Of a DNA stretch of 64,000 bases, positions 36,681 to 44,514 are shown piece after piece. Positions within the stretch are counted from its first letter, which is position 1. Each line of letters starts with the position of its first letter. The notes beneath the pieces are model-generated. The model was given only the letters and a program-made list of their open reading frames with translations, had not been told where the DNA came from and did no database searches. This DNA comes from Tunturiibacter empetritectus (GTDB lineage Bacteria; Acidobacteriota; Terriglobia; Terriglobales; Acidobacteriaceae): contig NZ_JACCCU010000004.1 in assembly GCF_013410875.1 (NCBI RefSeq), positions 17,241 through 81,240 of the forward strand, given 5' to 3'. The translations under genes and the position numbers were made by a program.

Positions 36681-37892
36681 CTAACGCCGATCACGTTGGG
36701 ATTCACGGTTTCAAGCGCCCTTCTCGGCACGATCATCGGCACACTTCTGGCAGGCTTCGGCGCCGAACACTCCGGCAGGTCGTCTTGTTTGCGAATTTCG
36801 GCGCTCCTTTTCATTGTATCGGCCATCGGTTGCGCGTTGAGCTTCAGCTGGCCAGTGCTGATTGTCTTCCGCATTGCAGGCGGCCTTGGCATCGGCGCCG
36901 CCAGTGTGCTGGCTCCAATGTACATTGCGGAGATCGCCCCAGCCGACCTCCGCGGACGGCTTGTCGCGATGTTTCAGATCAACATTGTCATCGGAATTCT
37001 GCTGGCTTACTTTTCGAATTATCTCGTTGGACTGCGTGGGCTGGGTGCGACGGAGTGGCGATGGGAGCTTGGCGTGACTGCAATTCCGGCGGCTGCTTTT
37101 CTACTCGCACTTATCGCCATCCCAGAAAGTCCGCGCTGGCTTGTGAAACGTAATCGTCGTGATGAGGCTCTGGCAATTCTCCAACGCATCGGCGAGGCCG
37201 ATCCGGCGGCGCAAATCGCCCGGATGGATGCGCTCTTGGCGGAGGAGGGCCGTCGGGGCTACCGTGCTCGCCTATTTACAAGTTCTCATACGCGAGCCAT
37301 CTTCCTTGCTCTGACGATGGGAACTTTCAACCAATTGACCGGGATCAACTCTGTTCTCTATTTTCTGAACGATATTTTTTCGGCGTCGGGCCTTAGCTCG
37401 GTCTCGGGCTCGTTGCGCGGCGTTGCGATCGGAGCCACCAACCTTGTATTTACCGTGCTCGCCATGTTTTTCATTGACAGAGTTGGCCGACGCTTTCTCC
37501 TGATGATGGGCTCGGTTGCGATGGCAGGGGTGCTCGTACTCATCGGGTACTGTTTCCAATTCGGTACTCACGCGAGTTGGCTGCTCTGGCTGCTGATCGC
37601 CTACTGCGGGTCGTTTTCATTCTCTGAGGGTGCCGTGACGTGGGTCTATATCTCCGAGCTCTTTCCGCTGGACGTTCGTGAGAAAGGGCAGGCGTTGGGT
37701 AGCAATGCGCATTGGATTACCAACGCCATCATCTCGGCGGCGTTCCCGGTTGTACTCAGCATCTCTCGCTCGCTACCGTTCTACTTCTTCGCCGCCATGA
37801 TGATGCTGCAGCTTTTCATCGTGTTTTTTGCCTTTCCGGAGACCAAAGGACGGTCGCTCGAGTCCGATGCGGCTGCCATTGCTCAGAGCTGA
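36519..37892 (+). CDS. MFS sugar transporter (SP family)
   Basis: A 457-residue inner-membrane proton-coupled sugar transporter with 12 TM helices. Sugar-porter signatures are present: GGLLFGLDTAVISG in TM1, GIGAASVLAPMYIAEIAPAD, PESPRWLVKRNRR, QLTGINSVLYF and the C-terminal PETKGRSLE. It starts with GTG (36519), the position kept in the truncated copy at 30730. It follows the degenerate AraC copy and is probably controlled by the intact AraC at 29760 or by an inherited promoter. The likely cargo is a pentose or hexose released by the neighbouring enzymes. Confidence 0.93.
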   Translation: MSIVPAYFPRPATRSRWTPLLLLSTLIAALGGLLFGLDTAVISGTTASLITAFHLTPITLGFTVSSALLGTIIGTLLAGFGAEHSGRSSCLRISALLFIVSAIGCALSFSWPVLIVFRIAGGLGIGAASVLAPMYIAEIAPADLRGRLVAMFQINIVIGILLAYFSNYLVGLRGLGATEWRWELGVTAIPAAAFLLALIAIPESPRWLVKRNRRDEALAILQRIGEADPAAQIARMDALLAEEGRRGYRARLFTSSHTRAIFLALTMGTFNQLTGINSVLYFLNDIFSASGLSSVSGSLRGVAIGATNLVFTVLAMFFIDRVGRRFLLMMGSVAMAGVLVLIGYCFQFGTHASWLLWLLIAYCGSFSFSEGAVTWVYISELFPLDVREKGQALGSNAHWITNAIISAAFPVVLSISRSLPFYFFAAMMMLQLFIVFFAFPETKGRSLESDAAAIAQS

Positions 37893-37947
37893 TTCTTCGG
37901 TGAGCTTGAGAGGTTCACGCCGACTGCCTCGTCAGCCTGAGAAGATT

Positions 37948-38760
37948 TCATTTGCTGAGGAGTGAGTGAAAGAAGCGCAATGTGCTTTCAATGTGTTGTC
38001 GCCAGTAGGACCATTCGTGTCCACCTGGAAAGGTCTCGTAGGTGTGCGGGATGCTAAGGTTGTCTAACTCGCGGTGAAGTATAGCGCTGGCGTTGAACAG
38101 CGAGTCGTCCGTTCCGCAGTCAAAGCGAACAGCCGGAAGCTGATCACGATGCTTGCGCGCCCAGTGAAGAATGTCGTGTTCATACACGGGCATGGCGGAC
38201 AAGTTGAGGTCGCGGTCGCGGACAAGGTTGTGCATCTGCTCGGCATGCGTGATAGACGAGTGCGTGGAGATGCCCCGAAAGCGGTCGGAATATTTGAAGC
38301 CAATACGAAGAGCGCCGTAGCCACCCATCGAGAGGCCACAGAGAAAAGTCGGCCCGTGCGAGGAGAACTTTTCGCGGATGCAAGCTGGAACGTCGTGCGC
38401 TATCCATGCTTCAGCGTCGCGGCCGGGCATAGGCCAGTAACCTGAGCCATCCCCGCTGAGCCCGTCGGACGGTGCGGCCAGGAGCATAGGGCGAATTTCA
38501 CCGCGGTCGATGAGATCTTGTGCCGTGCGGTGCGCGGCGCCTTTCAGGAACCAGGCCCAATGACTGCCGTAGACGCCGTGGAGCAAGAGCACAAGGGGAA
38601 GCTCGGCTGGGAACGTAGAGCCTCGCGGGATGAAGAGGCTGACGTCACCGCGGCCGCGGAGAGCTGGCGAATGGAAAGTAAGGTGACGCAAGCCGTCATG
38701 CTCAAGCTCCGGATCGGATAGCTCGACTGGATCGAAGGGGCCGTGGAATTCAGGCGCCAT
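37948..38760 (-). CDS. Esterase D/feruloyl-esterase-like hydrolase
   Basis: A 270-residue alpha/beta hydrolase without a signal peptide. The oxyanion-hole segment LLLHGVYGSHWAW, the nucleophile elbow GLSMGGYGALRIG, the acid region DCGTDDSLFN and the late His in FPGGHEWSYW place it in the S-formylglutathione hydrolase/feruloyl esterase group. The ATG at 38760 overlaps the end of the alcohol dehydrogenase gene by 11 bp; an ATG at 38784 is also in frame. It is the last gene of the four-gene operon and presumably hydrolyses an ester or thioester that arises in the same pathway. Confidence 0.85.
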   Translation of the reverse strand: MAPEFHGPFDPVELSDPELEHDGLRHLTFHSPALRGRGDVSLFIPRGSTFPAELPLVLLLHGVYGSHWAWFLKGAAHRTAQDLIDRGEIRPMLLAAPSDGLSGDGSGYWPMPGRDAEAWIAHDVPACIREKFSSHGPTFLCGLSMGGYGALRIGFKYSDRFRGISTHSSITHAEQMHNLVRDRDLNLSAMPVYEHDILHWARKHRDQLPAVRFDCGTDDSLFNASAILHRELDNLSIPHTYETFPGGHEWSYWRQHIESTLRFFHSLLSK

Positions 38761-39823
38761 ACGGAAGAAGAACTCCTTTGGCATTGAGCCCGAGATGCAT
38801 GTGCTCGAAGGCCTCGGCGAGCTCAGTGAGCGAGTAGGTGCGGGTAATCATCTCATCCAATTTAAGAAAACCGGCGGCGTAGAGCGAGAGAAGCTTAGGA
38901 AAGTCGGCGAAGGGACGGCATTGGCCATAGAGCGGATTGATGTAGATCTTGTCCCACTCGAAAAGCTGCATATCGATTGAGACGAATTCCTCGATTCCAC
39001 TGACGGCGACGGCGGTGCCTCCGTTGCGGACCATAGCCAGTGGCGCAGCGCCGAGTGCAGGGACGGCGGTGCACTCAAAGGCAAAATCGGCGCCGCGACC
39101 GGTGAGAGTGCGGACGCGTGCAGCGGCTTCCAGCAGACCTGTATCTTCGCGCAGAGACTGAACCGTATCGGTAGCGCCGATCCGACGCGCAAGCTCAAGG
39201 CGGTTGCTGTTGAGATCGACCGCGATGATCTTTGCGGCGCGCGCGTGAACGGCACCGAGAATCACGCTCAAACCCACACCACCGCAGCCAAGGACGACGA
39301 CGGAGTCTCCCTCTGGGACGCGTGCCACATTGATGACGGAGCCGAAGCCCGTCATGACGCAGCAGCCCAGGATGGCGGCCTGCGGGAACGGGATCGAGAC
39401 ATTGATTGGCACGACTGCTTGCGAAGGCACGATAGCGTGGGTGCTCATGGTGCCGAGGTGAAAACTGGAATTGAGATTGCCACCGTAGCGGGCATCGGGG
39501 ACTACGGGCTGCTCTTCGCAGATGTTTTCCGCGCCGCGGCGGCATTGGAAGCATTGTCCGCAAGGGATGGCCCAGTTCAGCAGCACGCGGTCGCCGGGGC
39601 TGACGCGTGTGACGTCCGGACCAGTGGCAACGACAATACCCGCCCCTTCGTGGCCCAGGATGATGCGACGTCCCCAGCTCATGGAGTCGAAATCGGTATG
39701 GCAGACACCGGAGGCGCGAATTTTTACGAGGACTTCGTTGCGCTCTGGATCATCCAACGTGACGTCTTCCAGCGCGAAGTGCCCGCGCCCGTCGGTAACA
39801 ATGGCTTGAGCTTGGGTGGGCAT
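38750..39823 (-). CDS. Zinc-dependent alcohol dehydrogenase (MDR, class III-like)
   Basis: A 357-residue medium-chain dehydrogenase. Catalytic zinc ligands are in GVCHTDF (Cys) and GHEGAG (His-Glu); the structural zinc lobe has the four-Cys pattern CGQCFQCRRGAENIC; the NAD-binding motif is VLGCGGVGLSV with acidic end IIAVDLN. It oxidises an alcohol or reduces an aldehyde in the cytoplasm. Its ATG shares one base with the stop of the ferredoxin gene (TGATG), so translation is coupled, and its end overlaps the esterase gene. The combination ferritin-like protein, ferredoxin, dehydrogenase suggests it oxidises an alcohol made by hydroxylation. Confidence 0.9.
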   Translation of the reverse strand: MPTQAQAIVTDGRGHFALEDVTLDDPERNEVLVKIRASGVCHTDFDSMSWGRRIILGHEGAGIVVATGPDVTRVSPGDRVLLNWAIPCGQCFQCRRGAENICEEQPVVPDARYGGNLNSSFHLGTMSTHAIVPSQAVVPINVSIPFPQAAILGCCVMTGFGSVINVARVPEGDSVVVLGCGGVGLSVILGAVHARAAKIIAVDLNSNRLELARRIGATDTVQSLREDTGLLEAAARVRTLTGRGADFAFECTAVPALGAAPLAMVRNGGTAVAVSGIEEFVSIDMQLFEWDKIYINPLYGQCRPFADFPKLLSLYAAGFLKLDEMITRTYSLTELAEAFEHMHLGLNAKGVLLPYGA

Positions 39824-40089
39824 CAGGCGCGCAACTCCACGGAGGTTTTCGGACGGCAGGAGCAGGGCAGGCAGGTGCCGGGCTCGGGCGTAATGCCGGT
39901 GTTGTGCAGGTATTCGACTTCACCCGAGATAAGGTCAGTGAGACAGGTGCCGCAGTCGCCGTATTCGCAGCCGGCGCTGATAGCGATGTCGTGCGCCTCG
40001 GCGAGCTTGAGGATGGTCGGGTACTCGCCGGTCCAGGGCACAGTCTCGCCGGTGAAGGAGAAGGTAATGGTGATGGAAGTTGCAGACAT
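39823..40089 (-). CDS. Plant-type 2Fe-2S ferredoxin
   Basis: An 88-residue ferredoxin with the cluster ligands Cys-x4-Cys-x2-Cys in GCEYGDCGTCLTDL and a fourth Cys in GTCLPCSCRPK. It resembles the ferredoxin domain found at the end of phthalate-dioxygenase-reductase and MOSC-linked oxidoreductases, but here it is free-standing. It begins 32 bp after the diiron protein gene and is coupled to the dehydrogenase gene, so it is the natural electron donor for the diiron protein. No dedicated ferredoxin reductase gene is in the operon. Confidence 0.88.
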   Translation of the reverse strand: MSATSITITFSFTGETVPWTGEYPTILKLAEAHDIAISAGCEYGDCGTCLTDLISGEVEYLHNTGITPEPGTCLPCSCRPKTSVELRA

Positions 40090-40121
40090 TCGGTATTCGA
40101 CGTTGTCCTTTTCTAAGAAAA

Positions 40122-41564
40122 TCAGGCACTGACTTCTTTCATGTCAGGGCGGAGGGATTCGTAGGTAGCGTTGTAGGCGAGGATATTTGGATCGGGCGCA
40201 ATGCCCCAGTGTTCGCATGCCTTGCTATAGACCTCAGCCCACCAGTTGCGGTGATCGGTGAGTCTGTCTTCGCGCCACTTTGCCCAGTCAACTAGAGTGC
40301 GTGACCAGCTTTTGTCCCCGAAGGCAAGTGCTTCAGCCTGTGAACCGATCTGCGGAACGAGCCAGTCGCGGCCCACCTTTGCGTGGACAATCTCATCGGC
40401 CCAGTCATAGTCTTGGATGAGTTCGGACAGGCGATTGGCAGATGCGACGGCGACCTCCCACTCGTACTCCTTGCCGTTCTTCTTGGGCATGAGCCCTTGC
40501 TCGATGGTGAAGAGAACGGCGTGTCGCTCAAGCGGTTCCAGCATAGTGTTGAGACCTAACGACCAGGTGAAGTTGAAGGGGATGGCGCGCCAGTCGATGC
40601 CGAGCGAAACGAAGCCGACCTCACCCATCATGGCGTGACGGGCCTCGTCCCAGAGTTGGCGGGTCATGTCGCGGTAGTACTCCCACGGCTTGCCGGGAGT
40701 CTCGGCAAGGATGGAGGACATCATCTCCGGAACGTCGATCTCACGCATGCGTTTGAAGAACAGCATGAGGGTCTTGGGTTGCGCCGGGATCTCGGGGTTG
40801 AAGAGCATAGCTTCGGCGTTGACGCCCATGTTGTAGGGATCGATGAAACGTTCGTCGCGCTGTGGGATGGAGTTGTAGTGAAAAGGCTGGGCGGAGAAAA
40901 CACGCACCGGTTCGGCTGTGGCATGCGGCATAGTGCCGTCAAGACCGCCTGCGTGGGCGAGAATGCTTTGGAGAGATGTGGACCACCCGCCAAGCGTCGC
41001 GCGGTCAGTATTGGTGACCATAGCGTGGACGGCTGAGCCTGCATAATCGCAAATCTCGGAGAACTCGACTTGGGCGAAGCGAGCTGCGCGATAGGTGGGA
41101 TGATCGAAGAGTCGGCTGGTGTCGCGGAGCAAGGCTTCAAGTGAGGAGTGAACAGCGGGGATCGCGTGTTCGTAGAGGCCGAGGATGAGAGCGGGCGTGC
41201 TGGGAGCGGCGAGGATTTCATCGAAGAAGATGTCGAGCGACGGGTGCGGTGTGTTATCAAGACCGTAAGGAGGCTGACGCATTTCGCGGATGCGGCCGGC
41301 GAGGTGCAGAACATGTTCGGCACAGTAGTGTGCGTGGAGCGAAAAGGCCATCTTGAGTTCATAGATGGGCATGGAGGCAAGGTGGGCGACGAAGATCCCG
41401 TGGAGACGCCGGAGCGCCCAGTGAAGACGTTTGAGGCGTTCGACGGATTCGGTGATAGTGAGGCCGTGGGTTGAGGCAGATTTCATATCCATCAGGCCGA
41501 CGAGCGCTGGCAAGCCGCGGTAGCCGGCATAGTGATCGACAGGCATTGGGTTATCGGTAGACAT
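40122..41564 (-). CDS. Ferritin-like diiron protein, putative oxygenase
   Basis: A 480-residue cytoplasmic protein not assigned to a characterised enzyme family. The C-terminal part shows the four-helix diiron pattern: a Glu in DVPEMMSSILAE (about 280), ExxH in WDEARHAMMGE (307/310), a Glu in NTMLEPLERHAVLFTIEQG (346 or 355), and a second ExxH in ADEIVHAKVGRDW (391/394). The N-terminal half has a similar helix with LHAHYCAEHVLH. The layout recalls DUF455/MiaE-like ferritin-like proteins, but it is longer. The frame opens 31 codons earlier; the ATG at 41564 with GAGGA 9 nt upstream is preferred. The operon context (ferredoxin, dehydrogenase, esterase) suggests a hydroxylase; activity is inference. 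Confidence 0.8.
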   Translation of the reverse strand: MSTDNPMPVDHYAGYRGLPALVGLMDMKSASTHGLTITESVERLKRLHWALRRLHGIFVAHLASMPIYELKMAFSLHAHYCAEHVLHLAGRIREMRQPPYGLDNTPHPSLDIFFDEILAAPSTPALILGLYEHAIPAVHSSLEALLRDTSRLFDHPTYRAARFAQVEFSEICDYAGSAVHAMVTNTDRATLGGWSTSLQSILAHAGGLDGTMPHATAEPVRVFSAQPFHYNSIPQRDERFIDPYNMGVNAEAMLFNPEIPAQPKTLMLFFKRMREIDVPEMMSSILAETPGKPWEYYRDMTRQLWDEARHAMMGEVGFVSLGIDWRAIPFNFTWSLGLNTMLEPLERHAVLFTIEQGLMPKKNGKEYEWEVAVASANRLSELIQDYDWADEIVHAKVGRDWLVPQIGSQAEALAFGDKSWSRTLVDWAKWREDRLTDHRNWWAEVYSKACEHWGIAPDPNILAYNATYESLRPDMKEVSA

Positions 41565-41950
41565 GGTCTGGTGTTCCTCGTGTGAAGTGTAGGAGAGAGC
41601 GAAGCAGCACCGGAACGAGTGTATTTGCAGAATTAAGTACTGGATTGACCGGCGCACTGGCGTGGTGGTTCAGCGCCGAGGAGTGCCTTTGCCGCGGGTT
41701 TTGGGTTTGCGATCCTTTTCATTCCAAGGCGGAAGTGATATCTTTGCCAGTCTTCGCACCAGGTAATCCGTTTACGATTCGATGGTCACTTTGGGTTAGT
41801 CTTGGTGCCTGGAGATTAACAGCGTCCAATTTAGTTGAGGGTACACCTATCGCGAAAGCAGCAACTCTTGACCGAACCGTCTTCGATGTCTTCCGCGAGG
41901 AATTGCCGGAGAGTGCTGTCGCCTCGGCGTTTCAGCTTACGGATTCGCTC
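41565..41950. other. Gap upstream of the diiron operon
   Basis: No gene is supported. The minus-strand promoter of the diiron operon should lie here, but I see no clear -35/-10 pair. A plus-strand open frame (41582-42055) has no protein-like features. Confidence 0.5.
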
Positions 41951-41954
41951 CTGC

Positions 41955-42752
41955 GTGTACTTCAGCGCGTGTGTCCATGCTCGTATGGCGAGCCCCAGCA
42001 TCTGCTCGGAGATACCGATGCGGTTTCGTTCAGGGTTTCAATTGCGATTTTGTAGCCTTTACCAACCTCTCCAAGCAGCGAGGAAGCGGGACCCGACAAT
42101 CTTAAATATGAGCTCGCAAGTAGACGACGCTCTGATCCCCAGCTTGTCATCCTTGTGACGACCGAGAAGCCCGGAGTATCCTGGTCACCAGGAATGTCGT
42201 AATTCTCTTATATCCAAGCAGCGAATCCACGGTCGTGAAAACAATGAACAGCTGCTTCAGCAGTGTTTGATATCCATAGCTTGCTTCCATTGAAAACGTA
42301 GTGCTCACCATCTTTGCGGGGCGTTGTTGTGAGTCGAAAGCATCCGATCCCGAACTCGCTTCGCTTAGCGCATAGAAACAGACCAGGTCAGTCACAATTC
42401 GAGGAAGGTGGTGTTGCTTCCGCGCGTTTTTAGAGTACTGCAAGAGTGCATTCACAGTCAGTGTGTTTTGTACGTCGGCCATCACTCCGACCGCAGGTCA
42501 ACGGCGGAAATTTCCTGAATGGTGAGAATCGAACTAAAGAATGAAGCGCCCACACCGCCGAACTCTTCCGGCATTTCAATCCCCATCAGGCCTTGATCGA
42601 AGAGCTTTTTCACCAAGGCGGAATCAATCTTCTGTACCTCATCCATAGAATGCACCCAAAGGCGCTATCTCTTTCCGTGCGAAATTGCGCACGGACTCTT
42701 GAAGCAACTTCTCGTCCTCGCTCAAGACAGCCTTGAGTCGTGTGTGTTGTCA
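41955..42752 (-). pseudogene. Acyl-CoA dehydrogenase, multiply frameshifted
   Basis: The minus strand encodes a clear acyl-CoA dehydrogenase broken into at least four frames: LKAVLSEDEKLLQESVRNFA; then MDEVQKIDSALVKKLFDQG and MGIEMPEEFGGVGASFFSS; then VGVMADVQNTLTVNALLQYS and the substrate-loop-like YALSEASSGSDAF; then ASSLLGEVGKGYKIAIETLN. The C-terminal third, with the catalytic Glu region, is missing. Each break is a small indel. It follows the acyl-CoA synthetase gene in the same direction, so a two-gene acyl-activation and oxidation unit once existed here. Confidence 0.85.
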
Positions 42753-42851
42753 ATCATAGTGGCCTGCTTTCTTCTGAATTTGGTAGTGTCGAAGCTTCCG
42801 CTCAGGTGTGCTGACTAGATAGTTGCGATTTCGGGTCAATACTCTCCATCG

Positions 42852-44438
42852 CTAGCCCTGTATTCGCTTCTCTTTGCCATTCCAAAACTGCTCTCGGAGC
42901 TGATATTTCAGAATCTTACCCGTCCCTCCCTTTGGGAGTGGTTCCTTCTGGAGGACAAACTGTTTCGGAAGCTTGAACTTAGCTACTTGCTTACCCGCCC
43001 ACTCAAGCAATTGCTCCTCGGTGATCGTGGAGTTGTTTCGTGTAACAACGATTGCGACTGGCACCTCTCCCCACCGGGGGTCCGGAGCGGCGACTACGGC
43101 GCACTCGACGACGTCGGGATGTGCCTGAATCACATGTTCCAATTCAATTGATGCTATGTTTTCTCCACCACTGATGATGACGTCCTTCTTCCTGTCTACA
43201 ACCTTAACGCAGCGTTCTTCGTTCCAAACTGCCATATCTCCGGTGCGTAACCAACCGTCCACGATGGCATCTTGGGTCAGGTCGGGCTCGAGGAAGTAGC
43301 CATCCATGATGTTGTCTCCACGTACGACAATTTCTCCGACGGAAGTACTATCCTGCGGAACATCAGTTCCAGCATTGTCGATGATGCGGACCTCTACGCC
43401 AAGACTCGGCCAGCCCGCCGATGCAGCAAATTGCCGCCGGCGTTCATCATCTGGAAACGTCATTGCGCTCTTCTGCCGTGCAATGCTGACGACGGGCGAT
43501 GTCTCGGTTAAACCGTAGCCACCCATGATTGCGCAGCCAGGGAATAAGGCTTCGAGCTGCGCCACCAGTTCGGGCGATGCGGCTGCACCACCGATGATGA
43601 TGTGTTTGAGGCTTGATAGATCGAACTTCGTGCGTTCGGGGCAAGCAACCAAAGTTGCCGCCATGGTGGGGACGAGGATCGTGAACGATGCTTGTTCTTC
43701 CTCCATGAGACCGAAGACAGCTAGTGGGTCGAAACGTCTAACCATGACGTGCTTGAAGCCGCACATCGTCGCGAAATGGGGGAAGCCCCAACCGTTCGCG
43801 TGAAATAACGGGATCGTGTGCAGAATGACCTGGTTATCGCTGTGGTCGAGGCAGCCCGCAAGAGCCAATGCATGCAGGTAGAGGGATCGATGAGATAACA
43901 TGACGCCCTTTGGGCGGCCTGTGCTTCCACTTGTGTAAAAGAGTTCGGCAATACTTGTTTCGTCCAGAGACATGAGATTAGGTAGGGGCACAGGCTCCAA
44001 TGCCATTAACGTCACAAGCGACGGACGGTCATCCAAGTCTTCGTCGATGGGGATGAAGCGGCAGGCGGGTATTGCTGTTCGAAGGAGCTCGATAGTAGGA
44101 CTGAAATCTTGTTCATAGAACACTAACCGAGGTTGAGAATGCTTAAGAATGACTTCAAGCTCACTCCGATGAAGGCGAACGTTGAGAGGCATAACAACAC
44201 CTCCTGCTAGGGGAACGGCAAAGTAACTCTCAAGCAATACGTTGCTATTGAAACTGAGAAATCCTACACGGTCGCCCGGTTGTACTCCTTCGGCGAGGAG
44301 ACCTGCGGCTATTCGACGACACCGCTCGACGAACTCCGCATAGGTATATCGGCCATCCCCGGAAACCACCCCAATCTTGTTGGGATACAAGTCCAAAGCC
44401 CGCAGTAGGCAACGAAGCGGTGTGAGTGGGATATGCAT
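42852..44438 (-). CDS. AMP-forming acyl-CoA synthetase
   Basis: A 528-residue member of the ANL superfamily that activates a carboxylic acid to its CoA thioester with ATP. Motifs in order: P-loop-like YTSGSTGRPKGVMLSHRS (about 165-182), GYGLTETSPV, WLRTGDMAVW, the hinge VDRKKDVIISGGENI, and the catalytic Lys in KGGTGKILKYQ. Size and motifs fit medium or long-chain or aromatic acid ligases; the substrate cannot be read from sequence. The downstream acyl-CoA dehydrogenase is a pseudogene, so this activity now needs another oxidation route. It is intact and in the same direction as the GH2 gene 76 bp upstream. Confidence 0.92.
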   Translation of the reverse strand: MHIPLTPLRCLLRALDLYPNKIGVVSGDGRYTYAEFVERCRRIAAGLLAEGVQPGDRVGFLSFNSNVLLESYFAVPLAGGVVMPLNVRLHRSELEVILKHSQPRLVFYEQDFSPTIELLRTAIPACRFIPIDEDLDDRPSLVTLMALEPVPLPNLMSLDETSIAELFYTSGSTGRPKGVMLSHRSLYLHALALAGCLDHSDNQVILHTIPLFHANGWGFPHFATMCGFKHVMVRRFDPLAVFGLMEEEQASFTILVPTMAATLVACPERTKFDLSSLKHIIIGGAAASPELVAQLEALFPGCAIMGGYGLTETSPVVSIARQKSAMTFPDDERRRQFAASAGWPSLGVEVRIIDNAGTDVPQDSTSVGEIVVRGDNIMDGYFLEPDLTQDAIVDGWLRTGDMAVWNEERCVKVVDRKKDVIISGGENIASIELEHVIQAHPDVVECAVVAAPDPRWGEVPVAIVVTRNNSTITEEQLLEWAGKQVAKFKLPKQFVLQKEPLPKGGTGKILKYQLREQFWNGKEKRIQG

Positions 44439-44514
44439 GTTGTTTGGGGTCCTCGGTCGTTCTTGTATTTACGGACAATATTTGCTCGCCCACTGGGTTC
44501 GAATCAAGTCAATT

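Noticed and set aside
41582..42055. 157-codon plus-strand frame beside the diiron operon
   Set aside because: It overlaps the acyl-CoA dehydrogenase remnant on the other strand and has no recognisable feature.
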